This document shows, piece after piece, positions 15,294 through 24,154 of a stretch of DNA of 64,000 nucleotides; the stretch's first letter is position 1; every line of letters starts with the position of its first letter. The position numbers and the translations under genes were made by a program. The stretch is from Halorientalis persicus. GTDB taxonomy: Archaea; Halobacteriota; Halobacteria; Halobacteriales; Haloarculaceae. The stretch is from NCBI RefSeq assembly GCF_900110215.1, contig NZ_FOCX01000010.1:1-64000 (forward strand). Reading direction: 5' to 3'. A model generated the notes under the pieces. It saw nothing but the letters and a program-made list of their open reading frames with translations. It was not told the origin of the DNA and made no database searches.

Positions 15294-16256
15294 TCAGGGG
15301 GCCGACGCGAACCCGTAGAGGAACTCCGCGTACTGGGTGAGTCCGATCGCAATCTGGAACACCGCGACCGAGAGCATGGGCACCCAGATCGACCGGGTCC
15401 GTTCGTAGCCGATCGCCGCGACCGCGAATACGGCGATCCAGGCGAGGCTGGACAGCAGTTCAGTGAGCGCGGTCGCACCCATACCGACGTTGACGAGGAT
15501 GGACGCGACGATGACGCCCGCGAGAACGAACACCACTGTTCGCGGTTCGGTGAGTTGTTCACGAACGGTGTCGTTAGCGTCCCGCATCCGGACGAGCAAC
15601 CCTGCGGCGTCCCCCAGCAGCACGATCAATCCGGTGAGGACCAGGAAGTGGAGGAGGGCGAACGGTCGCAGGTGCAGGCCCGGATCGAACCACTGGTAGC
15701 CACCGGCGATCACAGTCGCGACGACGACGGCAGTGCGGGCGTCGAACCGCTCGCGGATCGCGCCTTGCACCGCGCCGTTGAACAGGAGCCCGTACCCGAT
15801 TCCGATGAGCAACGCCGGCAGGATCTCCATCTGGAACAGGAAGGCGAAACTCACCTCGCTGCCGTACCAGCCCTGGGTCACGCCGCTGATCGTCGACTGC
15901 AGGAGGACGTGCGCCACCCCCGCCATCGCCGCGAGGATCGCCAGGGGAGCCACGACGGCCATGATAGCAACAGTGACGGCCCCCCGATCCGGCAGTCCAG
16001 TGGGAATCGCGACACCGTACAGTCGGACGAACAGGAGCGGAGCGGCGACGAGACCGGTGACGCCGAGTATCGATCCGGCAACCACTTCACCGGCCGGCGC
16101 GATCGAGATCGCTGCCGCGACGGGATCGTACAGCCACTCGACAGCGACGGTCTCGAACACCGCCACCGCGACCAACAGCAGGTACAACAGGCCAAACTCG
16201 ACGGTGTCGCCGTCCAACTGGGAGTCGGCGATCCGTGCGATCGCGTCAGCAGTCAT
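15294..16256 (-). CDS. Degenerate CPBP/CAAX-protease-like membrane protein A
   Basis: 320 residues, about nine membrane segments. The layout recalls CPBP (Abi/Rce1-type) intramembrane proteases. However, the family motif E-E-x-x-F-R-G-x-x-Q is here YGLLFNGAVQGAIRERF (both Glu and the Arg replaced), and the motif RTxSxWxxIxxH is RTRSIWVPMLSVAVFQ (His lost). So it keeps the fold signatures without catalytic residues. It is paralogous to the next gene (16381-17565), sharing NGAVQ, W near mid-protein and the GYERTRSIWVP block. Function unknown. Confidence 0.6.
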   Translation of the reverse strand: MTADAIARIADSQLDGDTVEFGLLYLLLVAVAVFETVAVEWLYDPVAAAISIAPAGEVVAGSILGVTGLVAAPLLFVRLYGVAIPTGLPDRGAVTVAIMAVVAPLAILAAMAGVAHVLLQSTISGVTQGWYGSEVSFAFLFQMEILPALLIGIGYGLLFNGAVQGAIRERFDARTAVVVATVIAGGYQWFDPGLHLRPFALLHFLVLTGLIVLLGDAAGLLVRMRDANDTVREQLTEPRTVVFVLAGVIVASILVNVGMGATALTELLSSLAWIAVFAVAAIGYERTRSIWVPMLSVAVFQIAIGLTQYAEFLYGFASAP

Positions 16257-16380
16257 CGCAACTGACTATTCACCCTTCCTACATAAATCCGAGTCACGGT
16301 TCGGAGAGTTCGTCAGCCGACGGGATCGGCCGATCGGCGACGGAACAGTGGCTAACGTGACTGGTTCGGGAAACCAGCAG

Positions 16381-17565
16381 TTAGAGCAGCGTGACCGTCA
16401 GGACGCGGACCAGATCGACGGCCACGAGATACGTCGCGAACGCGAGCGCGGGCACCCAGACCGACCGGGTTCGATCGTACCCGACCGCGGCGGCCGCCGC
16501 GACGACGGCGTAGCTCGCGGTCGAGGCGACCGTCGTAACGCCCGGGACGCTGCCGCCAACGACTGGGATCAGCAAGGCGAGTTGTGCGACGCCGACGCCG
16601 ACGAGGACGGCGACGGCCATCTCCGGGAGGTCCACCGCGGCGACGAGGCGCGGAGCGACGGTTGCCGCCAGCGCGGCCGCCAGGACGCCGAACGCCACGA
16701 CCGCGGTGACGACACCGGCGACCACGACCAGACCCGAGGGGATCGTCCGCACCGACGACCAGATCAGGACCCCGAACGCCGCCGTCACACCGGCGATCGC
16801 GCCGGCCGGCCCGGCGAGTCGCTCCAGCCCCGTCTGGACGGCCCCGTTGTACAGGAACGCCGAGCCGACGCCGAGCACCACCGCCGAGAGCAGGACGGAC
16901 TGGAGGAACCAGCCGACGGAATAGGAGGGCCCGAACCCGAACGAGCCACCCATCCAGAACCCCAAGGTGGCTAGCTCGCCGGTCGCGGCGAGAACGAGGT
17001 ACGGCAGCGCCGCCACCGCACCGGCGACCGCGATCACCGCGCCGACCGCGGGAGCCGCGTCACGATCCGGGAGGTCGAGCCCCGGGTCGATCCCGCGGAG
17101 TCGCGCGTAGCCGATCCCCAGGATCACGGCGCTCACGCCGCCAGAGAGGACCGTTATCAGCAGGTCTTCCGGAAACACGGCCAGTTCGGTGGCTCCGAGG
17201 AGCGCGTAGGCAGCCACGTACGTCACCAGCACGGCGAGCGCGCCGGCAGTGACCCGCTGATCCCACTGGAGCCGGTGCCAGGCCGCCCTGAGCCGTGCCG
17301 AGAGCAGGTAGCCGGCCGCGACGGCCGCGAGGGCGAGCATGGCATAAGCCAGCGCACCAACCAGCCGCGGTTCGAGGACGACGTTCCCGAACAACAGCGG
17401 CGCGGGCGACGTGGTGACAACTGCCTCCACGCGCCGGACGGTGGTCGGGACCACCACGTCGAGGACCGTCGCGACGAGCAAGAGCACGAACAGCGAGCCG
17501 TATGTGGCGATTCGGGCGCGGTCGGACCGAGGCACCCGCCCTGCGGCGGTCTCCTGGAGGGACAT
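16381..17565 (-). CDS. Degenerate CPBP/CAAX-protease-like membrane protein B
   Basis: 394 residues from ATG 17565, ~11 membrane helices. It is a longer paralogue of the gene at 15294: SAFLYNGAVQTGLERL replaces the EExxFRGxxQ motif, and AVGYDRTRSVWVPALAFATY replaces the His-containing motif. The extra N-terminal ~75 residues include a Tat-unlike basic start (RVPRSDRARIATYG) and two additional helices. The 124-bp gap to paralogue A has no strong promoter, suggesting they are cotranscribed. It starts 54 bp after glyA's stop on the same strand, so it may be in the glyA transcript. Confidence 0.6.
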   Translation of the reverse strand: MSLQETAAGRVPRSDRARIATYGSLFVLLLVATVLDVVVPTTVRRVEAVVTTSPAPLLFGNVVLEPRLVGALAYAMLALAAVAAGYLLSARLRAAWHRLQWDQRVTAGALAVLVTYVAAYALLGATELAVFPEDLLITVLSGGVSAVILGIGYARLRGIDPGLDLPDRDAAPAVGAVIAVAGAVAALPYLVLAATGELATLGFWMGGSFGFGPSYSVGWFLQSVLLSAVVLGVGSAFLYNGAVQTGLERLAGPAGAIAGVTAAFGVLIWSSVRTIPSGLVVVAGVVTAVVAFGVLAAALAATVAPRLVAAVDLPEMAVAVLVGVGVAQLALLIPVVGGSVPGVTTVASTASYAVVAAAAAVGYDRTRSVWVPALAFATYLVAVDLVRVLTVTLL

Positions 17566-17619
17566 ACGTCGAACTGTTAGCTCGGTCAACAAAAAAGCAG
17601 CGCGCAGGCGCGGGCCGAC

Positions 17620-18867
17620 CTACTCGTACAGCGGGTGCGCGTCGGTCAGGTTCTGAACGCGTTCGGCGGCCTCGGCTTTCACGTCCTCGTCGTCGTAGTC
17701 GTCGATCACGTCGGCGATGATGTCGGCGACCTCGCGACAGGCACCCTCGTCGAAGCCGCGGGTGGTCAGGCCGGGCGTGCCCGCGCGGATGCCCGAGGGG
17801 TTGAACGCCGAGCGTGTCTCGCCCGGCACCGTGTTCGCGTTGAGGACGACGCCCACGTCTTCGAGGGCTTCCTCGGCGTCCTTCCCGGTCGTGTCGGGGT
17901 GGGACTCCCGAAGGTCCACGAGGACGAGGTGGTTGTCGGTGCCGCCCGAAACCAGTGAGAGACCGCGTTCCTGAAGCTGGTCGCCAAGCGCCTTCGCGTT
18001 CTGGATGGTCTGTTCGGCGTACGCCTCGAACTCGGGTTCGAGGGCTTCCTTGAACCCGACGGCCTTGCCAGCGATGTTGTGCATCAGGGGGCCGCCCTGC
18101 CCGCCGGGGAAGACGGCGGGGTCGATGTCGTCGGCGTACTCCTCGTCACACATGATGATGCCACCGCGACCGGCGCGGATCGTCTTGTGGGTCGAACCCG
18201 TGACGAAGTCGGCGGTGCCGACCGGGTTCGCGTGGACGCCGGCGGCGACGAGCCCGGTGATGTGCGCGATGTCGGCGAGGTGATAGGCGTCCACGGCGTC
18301 GGCCGCCGCCTGGATGGCCTCGAAGTCGACCTCGCGCGGGTACGCGGAGTAGCCCGAGACGATGATGTCGGGGTCGAACTCCTCGGCGTGGTCCCGGAGG
18401 TCGTCGTAGTCGATGTAGCCGGTGTCGGCGTCGACCTCGTACTGTTCGACCTCGTAGAGCTGGCCGGTGAAGTTCGCGGGGTGGCCATGAGAGAGGTGGC
18501 CGCCGTGGTTGAGATCCAGCGAGAGGATCTTGTCGCCGGGTTCGAGCATGGCGTAGTAGACGCCCTGGTTGGCCTGCGTGCCCGAGTGGGGCTGGACGTT
18601 GACGTGTTCCGCGCCCCACAGCTCCTTGGCGCGCTCGATAGCGAGTTCCTCGACCTCGTCGGCGTACTCACAGCCCGCGTAGTAGCGTTCGCCCGGGTAG
18701 CCCTCGGCGTACTTGTTCGTGAGCGCGCTCCCCTGGGCTTCCAGCACGGCCTCGCTGACGTGGTTCTCGCTGGCGATCATCGCCAGCGTGTCGTTCTGTC
18801 GCTGCACTTCGCCTTCCAGAGCGTCCGCGATTGCCGGGTCCACTTCCCGGACGTGCTCGTAGTTCAT
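17620..18867 (-). CDS. glyA: Serine hydroxymethyltransferase
   Basis: 415 residues from ATG 18867. Converts serine + THF to glycine + 5,10-methylene-THF with PLP. Motifs: LAMIASENHVSEAV, NKYAEGYPGERYYAGCEYADEVE, NVQPHSGTQANQGVY, and the PLP-lysine site VTGSTHKTIRAGRGGI, followed by FPGGQGGPLMH. A box A (CAATAA, read TTATTG on this strand) at 18892-18897 lies ~27 nt upstream, so the mRNA is probably leaderless. It is divergent from the CHAT gene. Confidence 0.98.
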   Translation of the reverse strand: MNYEHVREVDPAIADALEGEVQRQNDTLAMIASENHVSEAVLEAQGSALTNKYAEGYPGERYYAGCEYADEVEELAIERAKELWGAEHVNVQPHSGTQANQGVYYAMLEPGDKILSLDLNHGGHLSHGHPANFTGQLYEVEQYEVDADTGYIDYDDLRDHAEEFDPDIIVSGYSAYPREVDFEAIQAAADAVDAYHLADIAHITGLVAAGVHANPVGTADFVTGSTHKTIRAGRGGIIMCDEEYADDIDPAVFPGGQGGPLMHNIAGKAVGFKEALEPEFEAYAEQTIQNAKALGDQLQERGLSLVSGGTDNHLVLVDLRESHPDTTGKDAEEALEDVGVVLNANTVPGETRSAFNPSGIRAGTPGLTTRGFDEGACREVADIIADVIDDYDDEDVKAEAAERVQNLTDAHPLYE

Positions 18868-18891
18868 GCTCGTGGCTCGGTCCCGGCCCGT

Positions 18892-18897
18892 CAATAA
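18892..18897 (-). promoter_or_regulatory. Box A of glyA
   Basis: TTATTG on the minus strand, centred ~27 nt upstream of ATG 18867, fits a leaderless haloarchaeal promoter. Confidence 0.45.
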
Positions 18898-19034
18898 TCT
18901 ACCTTTCCGGGCCGGGCTTTTGACCACCGATAGACGCCCTGTAAAGAACCGCCGTTAATCGTGGGCCATTTAATAACCCGGACATACCCCGTCCGAAAAA
19001 TAATGAGTGAGTAGTCCGTGCGAGTGAGTGTAGC

Positions 19035-21107
19035 ATGATGGCCTGGGTGGCGGCCAATGGGGGGGTTAGAGCCATCGGGGGCGGCGGAGAGGCGACGGTT
19101 CGGACCGTCGATTGGGAGGATCGCGAGTCCGGACCGGAGCTCGTGCGACCGGTCGAGGACCGTGTGACAGGGAGTCTCTCCGAACTGCGTGTCCCCGTGG
19201 AGACGGCGACGCTGACCGACGCGTCCGGGCGGCGGTACGGACTGGCCGAACCGGTCGCGCTCGACAGGGGTGAGTTCCTGCTCGACTGTCGACTGGCAGT
19301 CGGTGCGTCCGCCGGGCCCGACGCGCATCGCGAGCCGGAGATGGAACTGTACTGCCGGTTCGACGGTCCCGCGTTCGTCCGCCGCGTGGGGGACCAGATC
19401 GTGGTCAGTCTCGGGGAGGAACGGCCAGTGACGCTCGGGTTCAGGGAACACTGCGAGGACCCGGCGACGATCACCGTTCCGCCGACACCGGCCGGCGTCG
19501 CGGACGCGATCAGTCACCTGTCGGCGGCGCTACGGACGACCGGACCGGCCCGATCGCACCCGTCGATGCGAGATCACCCGCCCGTCGTCGAGGTGGGCGA
19601 CGAGCGGTCGATTCCCGACGCCGTCGAAGCGTCGACGCCCGAGACGGGGATCGAACTCCAGGTACCCGAGAGCCTAGAGTACCTGTTCGTCGGTGCACCG
19701 CTGGCGTACTATCTGGGTGCGACAGTGACCGTCGGGCCCGAGTCGACGCCGAAACTGGTCGCCCCGAGCGCGGACGTGGAGTGCCGGTTCCGGGAACTCC
19801 CGACCTTCCAGCACGGCGTCGCCCGCCTGCTCAGACAGGTGTTTTTCTACGATACGCTCGTCCGGGATCTGGACGGCGAGTCACCGGCCTGTCGCGACGC
19901 CTTGCTGGATCGGTTCGACCTCGATCCTGCGACGGTACGGAGCCTGACGCCCGCCGAGCGGTTGGCGCGGTACTTCTGTGTCACGGAACCGGACTTCGAG
20001 GAGTTTCTGCCCGAGTGGCACTTCTCGACGTACGCCGCGCCGGAACTGGACAACGTCGGGTCGCTCCCGTACCTGCTGGACGCGCTCAGTTTGATCTACC
20101 TGCCCGAATCGTCGGAGTTGCGGGGAACGGAACTGCTCGAACGGACGCTCGACGACTTCTATCGGTCGGGCAGTCACGCCAGTCGGCGCTCGGTGGCCTC
20201 CGTCGACCGGGTGGACCCGGAGCTCCGGGCCGGGCGCATCCACGCCTGGCTGGCCGGTGGCGCACCCATCGACGCGTTCAAGACCTCGCCCCGGGCCTAC
20301 GAGAACCGACGGCGCTATCAGGACCGGCGGGGGACGCCGCTGTCGGTGACGGTCGTCCTCAACGACGAGGAGATGTACGACGAACACGCGGCGGTCGCGG
20401 ACATCTACGAGGCACGCGCTGCGGACCTGCCGCTGTCGGTCGACATCCAGGAACACCTCACCAGCACCGAGCTGGCCGAGGTGTTCGCCTCGCCCAACGA
20501 CTTCGTCCACTACATCGGCCACTGCGACGCCGACGGACTGGAGTGTCCGGACGGGCGGTTCACCGCGTCGTCGCTCGACAGCTGTGAGACGCGAACGTTC
20601 TTCCTCAACGCCTGTGGGTCCTACCACGAGGGACTGGAGTTGATCGAGCGCGGCAGTGTCGGCGGCGCGGTCACGCTGACGAAGGTCCTGGATCGACAGG
20701 CCGCGAAGGTCGGCACCGCGTTCGCACGCCTGCTGGTCCACGGCTTCGGGCTCGAACCGGCGATGCAGTTGTCGCGCCGGCGCATCATGATGGGCAAAGA
20801 CTACGCCGTCGTCGGTGACGGCACCTACACACTCGCGCCGACGCCGGACAGCCCGGTCGTGGGTTTTCTCGAACGTGAAGACGGGACGTTCCACCTGTCC
20901 TGTGAGGGGCTGACCGGCCGCCGGATCGGCGACTGCTTCCAGCCGGCGTTCGCGGAGGAATCGGCGTACCACGGTATGTCGACGGAAACCGTCCTCGACC
21001 GAAGCGAACTGATCGACGTGCTCTCGGAGCGGCCACTACCCATCATCTACGACAACGAGTTCCACTGGTCGGACGACCTCGCCGCGGAACTCGCCGCCGG
21101 TGACTGA
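19035..21107 (+). CDS. CHAT-domain (caspase-like cysteine peptidase) protein
   Basis: 690 residues. The C-terminal third is a CHAT domain of the caspase-separase clan: His496 within FVHYIGHCDADG and Cys527 within TFFLNACGSYHEG form the His-Cys dyad, followed by GSVGGAVTLTKVLD and a helix ending near 590. The N-terminal ~430 residues lack a recognised domain; they include a barrel-like strand region (1-160) and a segment beginning YLFVGAPLAYYLGA. The last ~90 residues are an additional beta region. CHAT proteins cleave partner proteins in bacterial defence (gasdermins, csx29), but no such partner adjoins it. The next gene is a TbsP-like regulator 230 bp downstream. Confidence 0.8.
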   Translation: MMAWVAANGGVRAIGGGGEATVRTVDWEDRESGPELVRPVEDRVTGSLSELRVPVETATLTDASGRRYGLAEPVALDRGEFLLDCRLAVGASAGPDAHREPEMELYCRFDGPAFVRRVGDQIVVSLGEERPVTLGFREHCEDPATITVPPTPAGVADAISHLSAALRTTGPARSHPSMRDHPPVVEVGDERSIPDAVEASTPETGIELQVPESLEYLFVGAPLAYYLGATVTVGPESTPKLVAPSADVECRFRELPTFQHGVARLLRQVFFYDTLVRDLDGESPACRDALLDRFDLDPATVRSLTPAERLARYFCVTEPDFEEFLPEWHFSTYAAPELDNVGSLPYLLDALSLIYLPESSELRGTELLERTLDDFYRSGSHASRRSVASVDRVDPELRAGRIHAWLAGGAPIDAFKTSPRAYENRRRYQDRRGTPLSVTVVLNDEEMYDEHAAVADIYEARAADLPLSVDIQEHLTSTELAEVFASPNDFVHYIGHCDADGLECPDGRFTASSLDSCETRTFFLNACGSYHEGLELIERGSVGGAVTLTKVLDRQAAKVGTAFARLLVHGFGLEPAMQLSRRRIMMGKDYAVVGDGTYTLAPTPDSPVVGFLEREDGTFHLSCEGLTGRRIGDCFQPAFAEESAYHGMSTETVLDRSELIDVLSERPLPIIYDNEFHWSDDLAAELAAGD

Positions 21108-21194
21108 CTGTTTTCACTGACGAAGAGGTCCCGGCTGTCAGTTGCATCGCCTGACCGGCGGGCCCCCCGGCGGTTTTGCTGGCCAACTGGTAGC

Positions 21195-21337
21195 TCGATA
21201 TTCACTTTTGATATTCGAGCCAAAGACATATAATTAGGCCGCTCGAAGCCCAGATGTATAATTGTTAGTCGAGTAATTCAACTCGTTATCAGCGATAAAA
21301 TTAAATACCGTAATACAATATATACATTCATAGGACG
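21195..21337 (+). promoter_or_regulatory. AT-rich promoter region of the TbsP-like gene
   Basis: About 140 bases of unusually low GC hold a direct repeat GATATTC (21198 and 21211 areas) and several TATA-like runs (TATAATTA, TTAAATA at 21301-21307, CAATATATAC at ~21316-21325) before ATG 21338. Repeated AT-rich sites in front of a regulator gene suggest complex or auto-regulated initiation. Confidence 0.4.
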
Positions 21338-22156
21338 ATGAGCCAAAACTTGCTTGCGGACGGCATCGCGGACCTACTGAGGACCGAGTTGTCGGCTGCC
21401 CCCACAGAATCGTATCTCGTGAACCCATCACGGGAGACCATCGAAGAGCTGGTATCGGTAATGAGTACGCTGGAGTCCCCACCCAGTGTGAACCTGCTGG
21501 CGGCCGAGCGACCGCTGAAGGACGTGATGGACGACTTCATCGTCGCGAGCCGGGCGGCGAATCTGGTCGACGGCGATGTGCTGTCGATCCGGACGGTCGA
21601 GAATCCACCGGAGAACGCCCTGTTCGTCACCGACGAGGAGGTCGTCGCCATCGTCGGGGCCGGCGAGACGGTGGCCGGGCTGACGACCGACGACGACGAG
21701 TTCGTCGAGAGCGCCCGCGAGCGCTACGACGCCATCTGGGAGAGCGCCGACGAGTTCGGCCTCCGGACGCCGCCGCTGACGGAGGTCCGGGAGACGCTGT
21801 CGACCGACATCAGCGAGGCCACGGCGACGGACTTCGACGAGGTGCTAGCCTCTCTTCAGACCGCACGCGGCAACGGGGACGGCCTCGACGAGGTGACGAT
21901 CAGCCTCCTCGTTGCCGCGAAAAACGGCGAGTTGCTGTACGACATCAGCAAGTGGGGCGAGGACATCGGCCTCGCCTCGAAGGCGACGTTCTCACGGACG
22001 AAAACCAAACTCGAAGACATGGGCCTGATCGACACCGAGAAGGTCCCGATCGACGTGGGCCGCCCGCGGCTGCGTCTGATGCTGGGCGACGATCGGCTCG
22101 AAGACGCCGACTCGGATCAGCTGGCCAACGTGGCCCAGAGCCTGCTGTCGAGCTGA
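21338..22156 (+). CDS. tbsP: TbsP-like transcriptional regulator (DUF5821)
   Basis: 272 residues. The N-terminal half resembles a ligand/signal domain (LADGIADLLRTELSAAPTES start; repeated strands to ~120), while residues ~185-250 form a winged helix: DEVTISLLVAAKNGELLYDI, then WGEDIGLASKATFSRTKTKLEDMGLIDTEKV. This matches the haloarchaeal DUF5821 family that includes TbsP of Haloferax, a DNA-binding protein acting with TrmB on glucose-responsive genes. The assignment is from family recognition; targets here are unknown. It follows the CHAT gene on the same strand. A T-tract at 22166-22171 may terminate it. Confidence 0.7.
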   Translation: MSQNLLADGIADLLRTELSAAPTESYLVNPSRETIEELVSVMSTLESPPSVNLLAAERPLKDVMDDFIVASRAANLVDGDVLSIRTVENPPENALFVTDEEVVAIVGAGETVAGLTTDDDEFVESARERYDAIWESADEFGLRTPPLTEVRETLSTDISEATATDFDEVLASLQTARGNGDGLDEVTISLLVAAKNGELLYDISKWGEDIGLASKATFSRTKTKLEDMGLIDTEKVPIDVGRPRLRLMLGDDRLEDADSDQLANVAQSLLSS

Positions 22157-22164
22157 GGCCTGCG

Positions 22165-22171
22165 CTTTTTT
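22165..22171 (+). promoter_or_regulatory. T-tract: terminator of tbsP and/or box A of the YcaO gene
   Basis: CTTTTTTG lies 9 bp after the tbsP stop and ~29 nt upstream of ATG 22197. T-tracts terminate archaeal RNA polymerase, and the spacing also fits a core promoter element for a leaderless YcaO mRNA. Confidence 0.4.
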
Positions 22172-22196
22172 GAGCCCCGGTCGCGTTCGACCAGCA

Positions 22197-23915
22197 ATGA
22201 CAGTCGCTCTCGTCGGTTCGGGACCGGCACGTGACGCGGTCGCCGCCGCACTCGGAGACGTCGACGCGCAGGTCACGGACCTCGATCCGACGGTCGTCGG
22301 GGGTGCCGACCTCGCGGTCGTGGTCGGGCAGGCCGGCGACGTGACCTTCGAGACGGTCGACGAACGCGCCCGCGAGTCCGGCACACCGTGGCTCGCGGTC
22401 GAGATCGGCGGCGTCGGGGGCTACCCCGTCGTCGAGGCCGCCGTGTCCGGCTTCGGCCCTGGGACCGCCTGTTATCGCTGTCTCCAGTCCCGGGTGCGTT
22501 CGAACGCCGACCCGGACCAGGAGCCCCAGGCCGCCCCCGATCCCGAGACTGCGCGCTTCGCCGGAGCCATCGCCGGCCGGGAAGCCGCGAAACTCGTCGC
22601 CGGCAAACGGTCCTCGATCGTCGGCGGCGTGATCGAAGTCCCCCACGCCCAGCGACAGTTCCTGCCGGTCCCCAACTGCGTCTGTGCCGGCGATCGCGAC
22701 CGCACCCTCGGTGACGATTCCGTCGAGCGCGACCTCGACGAAGCCCTCACCCGCGCCGAACAGGGCCTCGACGACCGGGTCGGCGTCGTCGCCGAGGTCG
22801 GCGAAGCCGAGTCGTTCCCGGCCCCCTACTACCTCGCGAACGTCGCCGACACGAGCGAGTTCAGCGACGCGACGGCACCCCGACAGGCGGCCGGCGTCGC
22901 CGCCGACTGGAACGCAGCGTTCATGAAGGCACTGGGCGAGGGGTACGAGCGCTACAGCGCTGGGATCTACCGGAACGCCGCGTTCGAGACGGGAACAGCC
23001 GCCGAGATCGACGACGCGGTCCCGCCGTCGACGTTCGTCTGTGCCGAGGGGGACGACTGGACGACCGCCGACGAACACACCGAGGTCGAGTGGGTCCCCG
23101 GCCGGAACCTCGACACCGACGGCGACGTGTGGCTCCCCGCTGAGTTCGTCCACTTCCCGCCACCGACCGAGCGGTTCCGCCCGGCGGTGACTACGGGATT
23201 GGGACTGGGCAACAGCACCACCGAGGCGCTCCTGTCGGGGCTGTACGAGATCATCGAGCGCGACGCCGCGATGCTGTCGTGGTACTCGACGTTCGACCCC
23301 CTCGGCCTCTCGGTCGACGACGAGACCTTCGGGACGCTTCGCCGTCGCGCCAAGTCCGAGGGCCTGGACGTAGTGCCGCTCCTGTTGACCCAGGACGTGG
23401 ACGTACCCGTCGTGGCCGCCGCGGTCCACCGCGAGGAGTGGCCCCGCTTCGCCGTCGGGCTGTCGGCCCACCTCGACCCCGCACGGGCCGCGCGGTCGGC
23501 ACTGGCCGAGGCCCTCCAGAACTGGCTCGAACTCCGCGGGATGGGTCCGGACGACGCCGCCGACGAGAGCGGTGCTATCGGCCACTTCGCGGACTTCCCC
23601 GGCGAGGCCCAGACCTTTCTCGCCGTCGGCAGCAGCGTCCCCGCCGAGCAGGTCGGCCCCGACGAGGTTCCCGCCGGTGGCGACCACCTCGACGCTGTCG
23701 TCTCCCGCCTCCGGGACGCGGATCTGGACGTGTACGGCTCCCGACTCACCCCTCGTGACGTGGACGCGCTCGGGTTCGAGGCCGTCCGAGCGGTCGTCCC
23801 GAGCGCTCAACCGCTCTTTTTCGATTCCCCCTACTTCGGTGAGCGTGCCCAGACCGTGCCCGAGAGCATGGGCTTCGAGGCCCGACTCGACCGGAACCAC
23901 CACCCCTACCCCTGA
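22197..23915 (+). CDS. YcaO-domain protein with E1/ocin-ThiF-like N-terminal domain
   Basis: 572 residues from ATG 22197. Residues 1-~185 resemble the truncated E1-like domain of TOMM cyclodehydratases, starting VALVGSGPARDAV and carrying Cys pairs CYRCLQ and NCVCAGD that could hold zinc. Residues ~195-560 are a YcaO ATP-dependent cyclodehydratase/thioamidase domain: GEGYERYSAG, GLGLGNSTTEALLSGLYEIIERDA (Mg-ATP Glu residues) and ALAEALQNWLELRGM. The C-terminus ends HHPYP, like the Pro-rich tails needed for catalysis in this family. No dehydrogenase, TfuA or clear RiPP precursor adjoins it, so its substrate (peptide or protein backbone) is unknown. Confidence 0.85.
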   Translation: MTVALVGSGPARDAVAAALGDVDAQVTDLDPTVVGGADLAVVVGQAGDVTFETVDERARESGTPWLAVEIGGVGGYPVVEAAVSGFGPGTACYRCLQSRVRSNADPDQEPQAAPDPETARFAGAIAGREAAKLVAGKRSSIVGGVIEVPHAQRQFLPVPNCVCAGDRDRTLGDDSVERDLDEALTRAEQGLDDRVGVVAEVGEAESFPAPYYLANVADTSEFSDATAPRQAAGVAADWNAAFMKALGEGYERYSAGIYRNAAFETGTAAEIDDAVPPSTFVCAEGDDWTTADEHTEVEWVPGRNLDTDGDVWLPAEFVHFPPPTERFRPAVTTGLGLGNSTTEALLSGLYEIIERDAAMLSWYSTFDPLGLSVDDETFGTLRRRAKSEGLDVVPLLLTQDVDVPVVAAAVHREEWPRFAVGLSAHLDPARAARSALAEALQNWLELRGMGPDDAADESGAIGHFADFPGEAQTFLAVGSSVPAEQVGPDEVPAGGDHLDAVVSRLRDADLDVYGSRLTPRDVDALGFEAVRAVVPSAQPLFFDSPYFGERAQTVPESMGFEARLDRNHHPYP

Positions 23916-23927
23916 GGAGGGATCGTC

Positions 23928-23933
23928 TTATTT
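23928..23933 (+). promoter_or_regulatory. Box A upstream of the small Cys protein
   Basis: TTATTT is centred ~23 nt before ATG 23954, supporting that start and an independent leaderless transcript after the YcaO gene. Confidence 0.35.
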
Positions 23934-23953
23934 CGGGCGTGTGAAACCAACAC

Positions 23954-24154
23954 ATGAGGTCGCTCGCGGACAGGCCAGCATCGTCCGGTCGTGGCCTGCT
24001 TCCCGTGACGACCGAATTCGACCACCCGTGTGCGGACTGTGGCCGGGCACAGGTCCGGCGACAGGTCGACCGCGCGGGTGCGACGGTGACCGTGACAGCG
24101 TGTCAGAACCGCGTCGGTCGGTACTGCCTGGAATCCGGCTTACAGACGCTCTAG
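23954..24154 (+). CDS. Small Cys-containing protein downstream of YcaO
   Basis: 66 residues from ATG 23954; a GTG at 24005 (starting TTEFDHPC) is an alternative giving 49 residues. Four Cys in two pairs (HPCADCGRA and [10 protein letters not shown]) suggest a zinc finger. It starts 38 bp after the YcaO stop. Because YcaO enzymes modify Cys/Ser/Thr-rich peptides, it could also be a modified substrate, but there is no classical leader/core layout. The TAG stop overlaps the convergent DUF63 gene by CTAG. Confidence 0.6.
   Translation: MRSLADRPASSGRGLLPVTTEFDHPCADCGRAQVRRQVDRAGATVTVTACQNRVGRYCLESGLQTL

Noticed and set aside
21945..23903. A 652-codon frame antisense to the YcaO gene
   Set aside because: Composition is Gly/Arg/Val-rich without acidic bias, no motif, and it lies opposite a clear family member.
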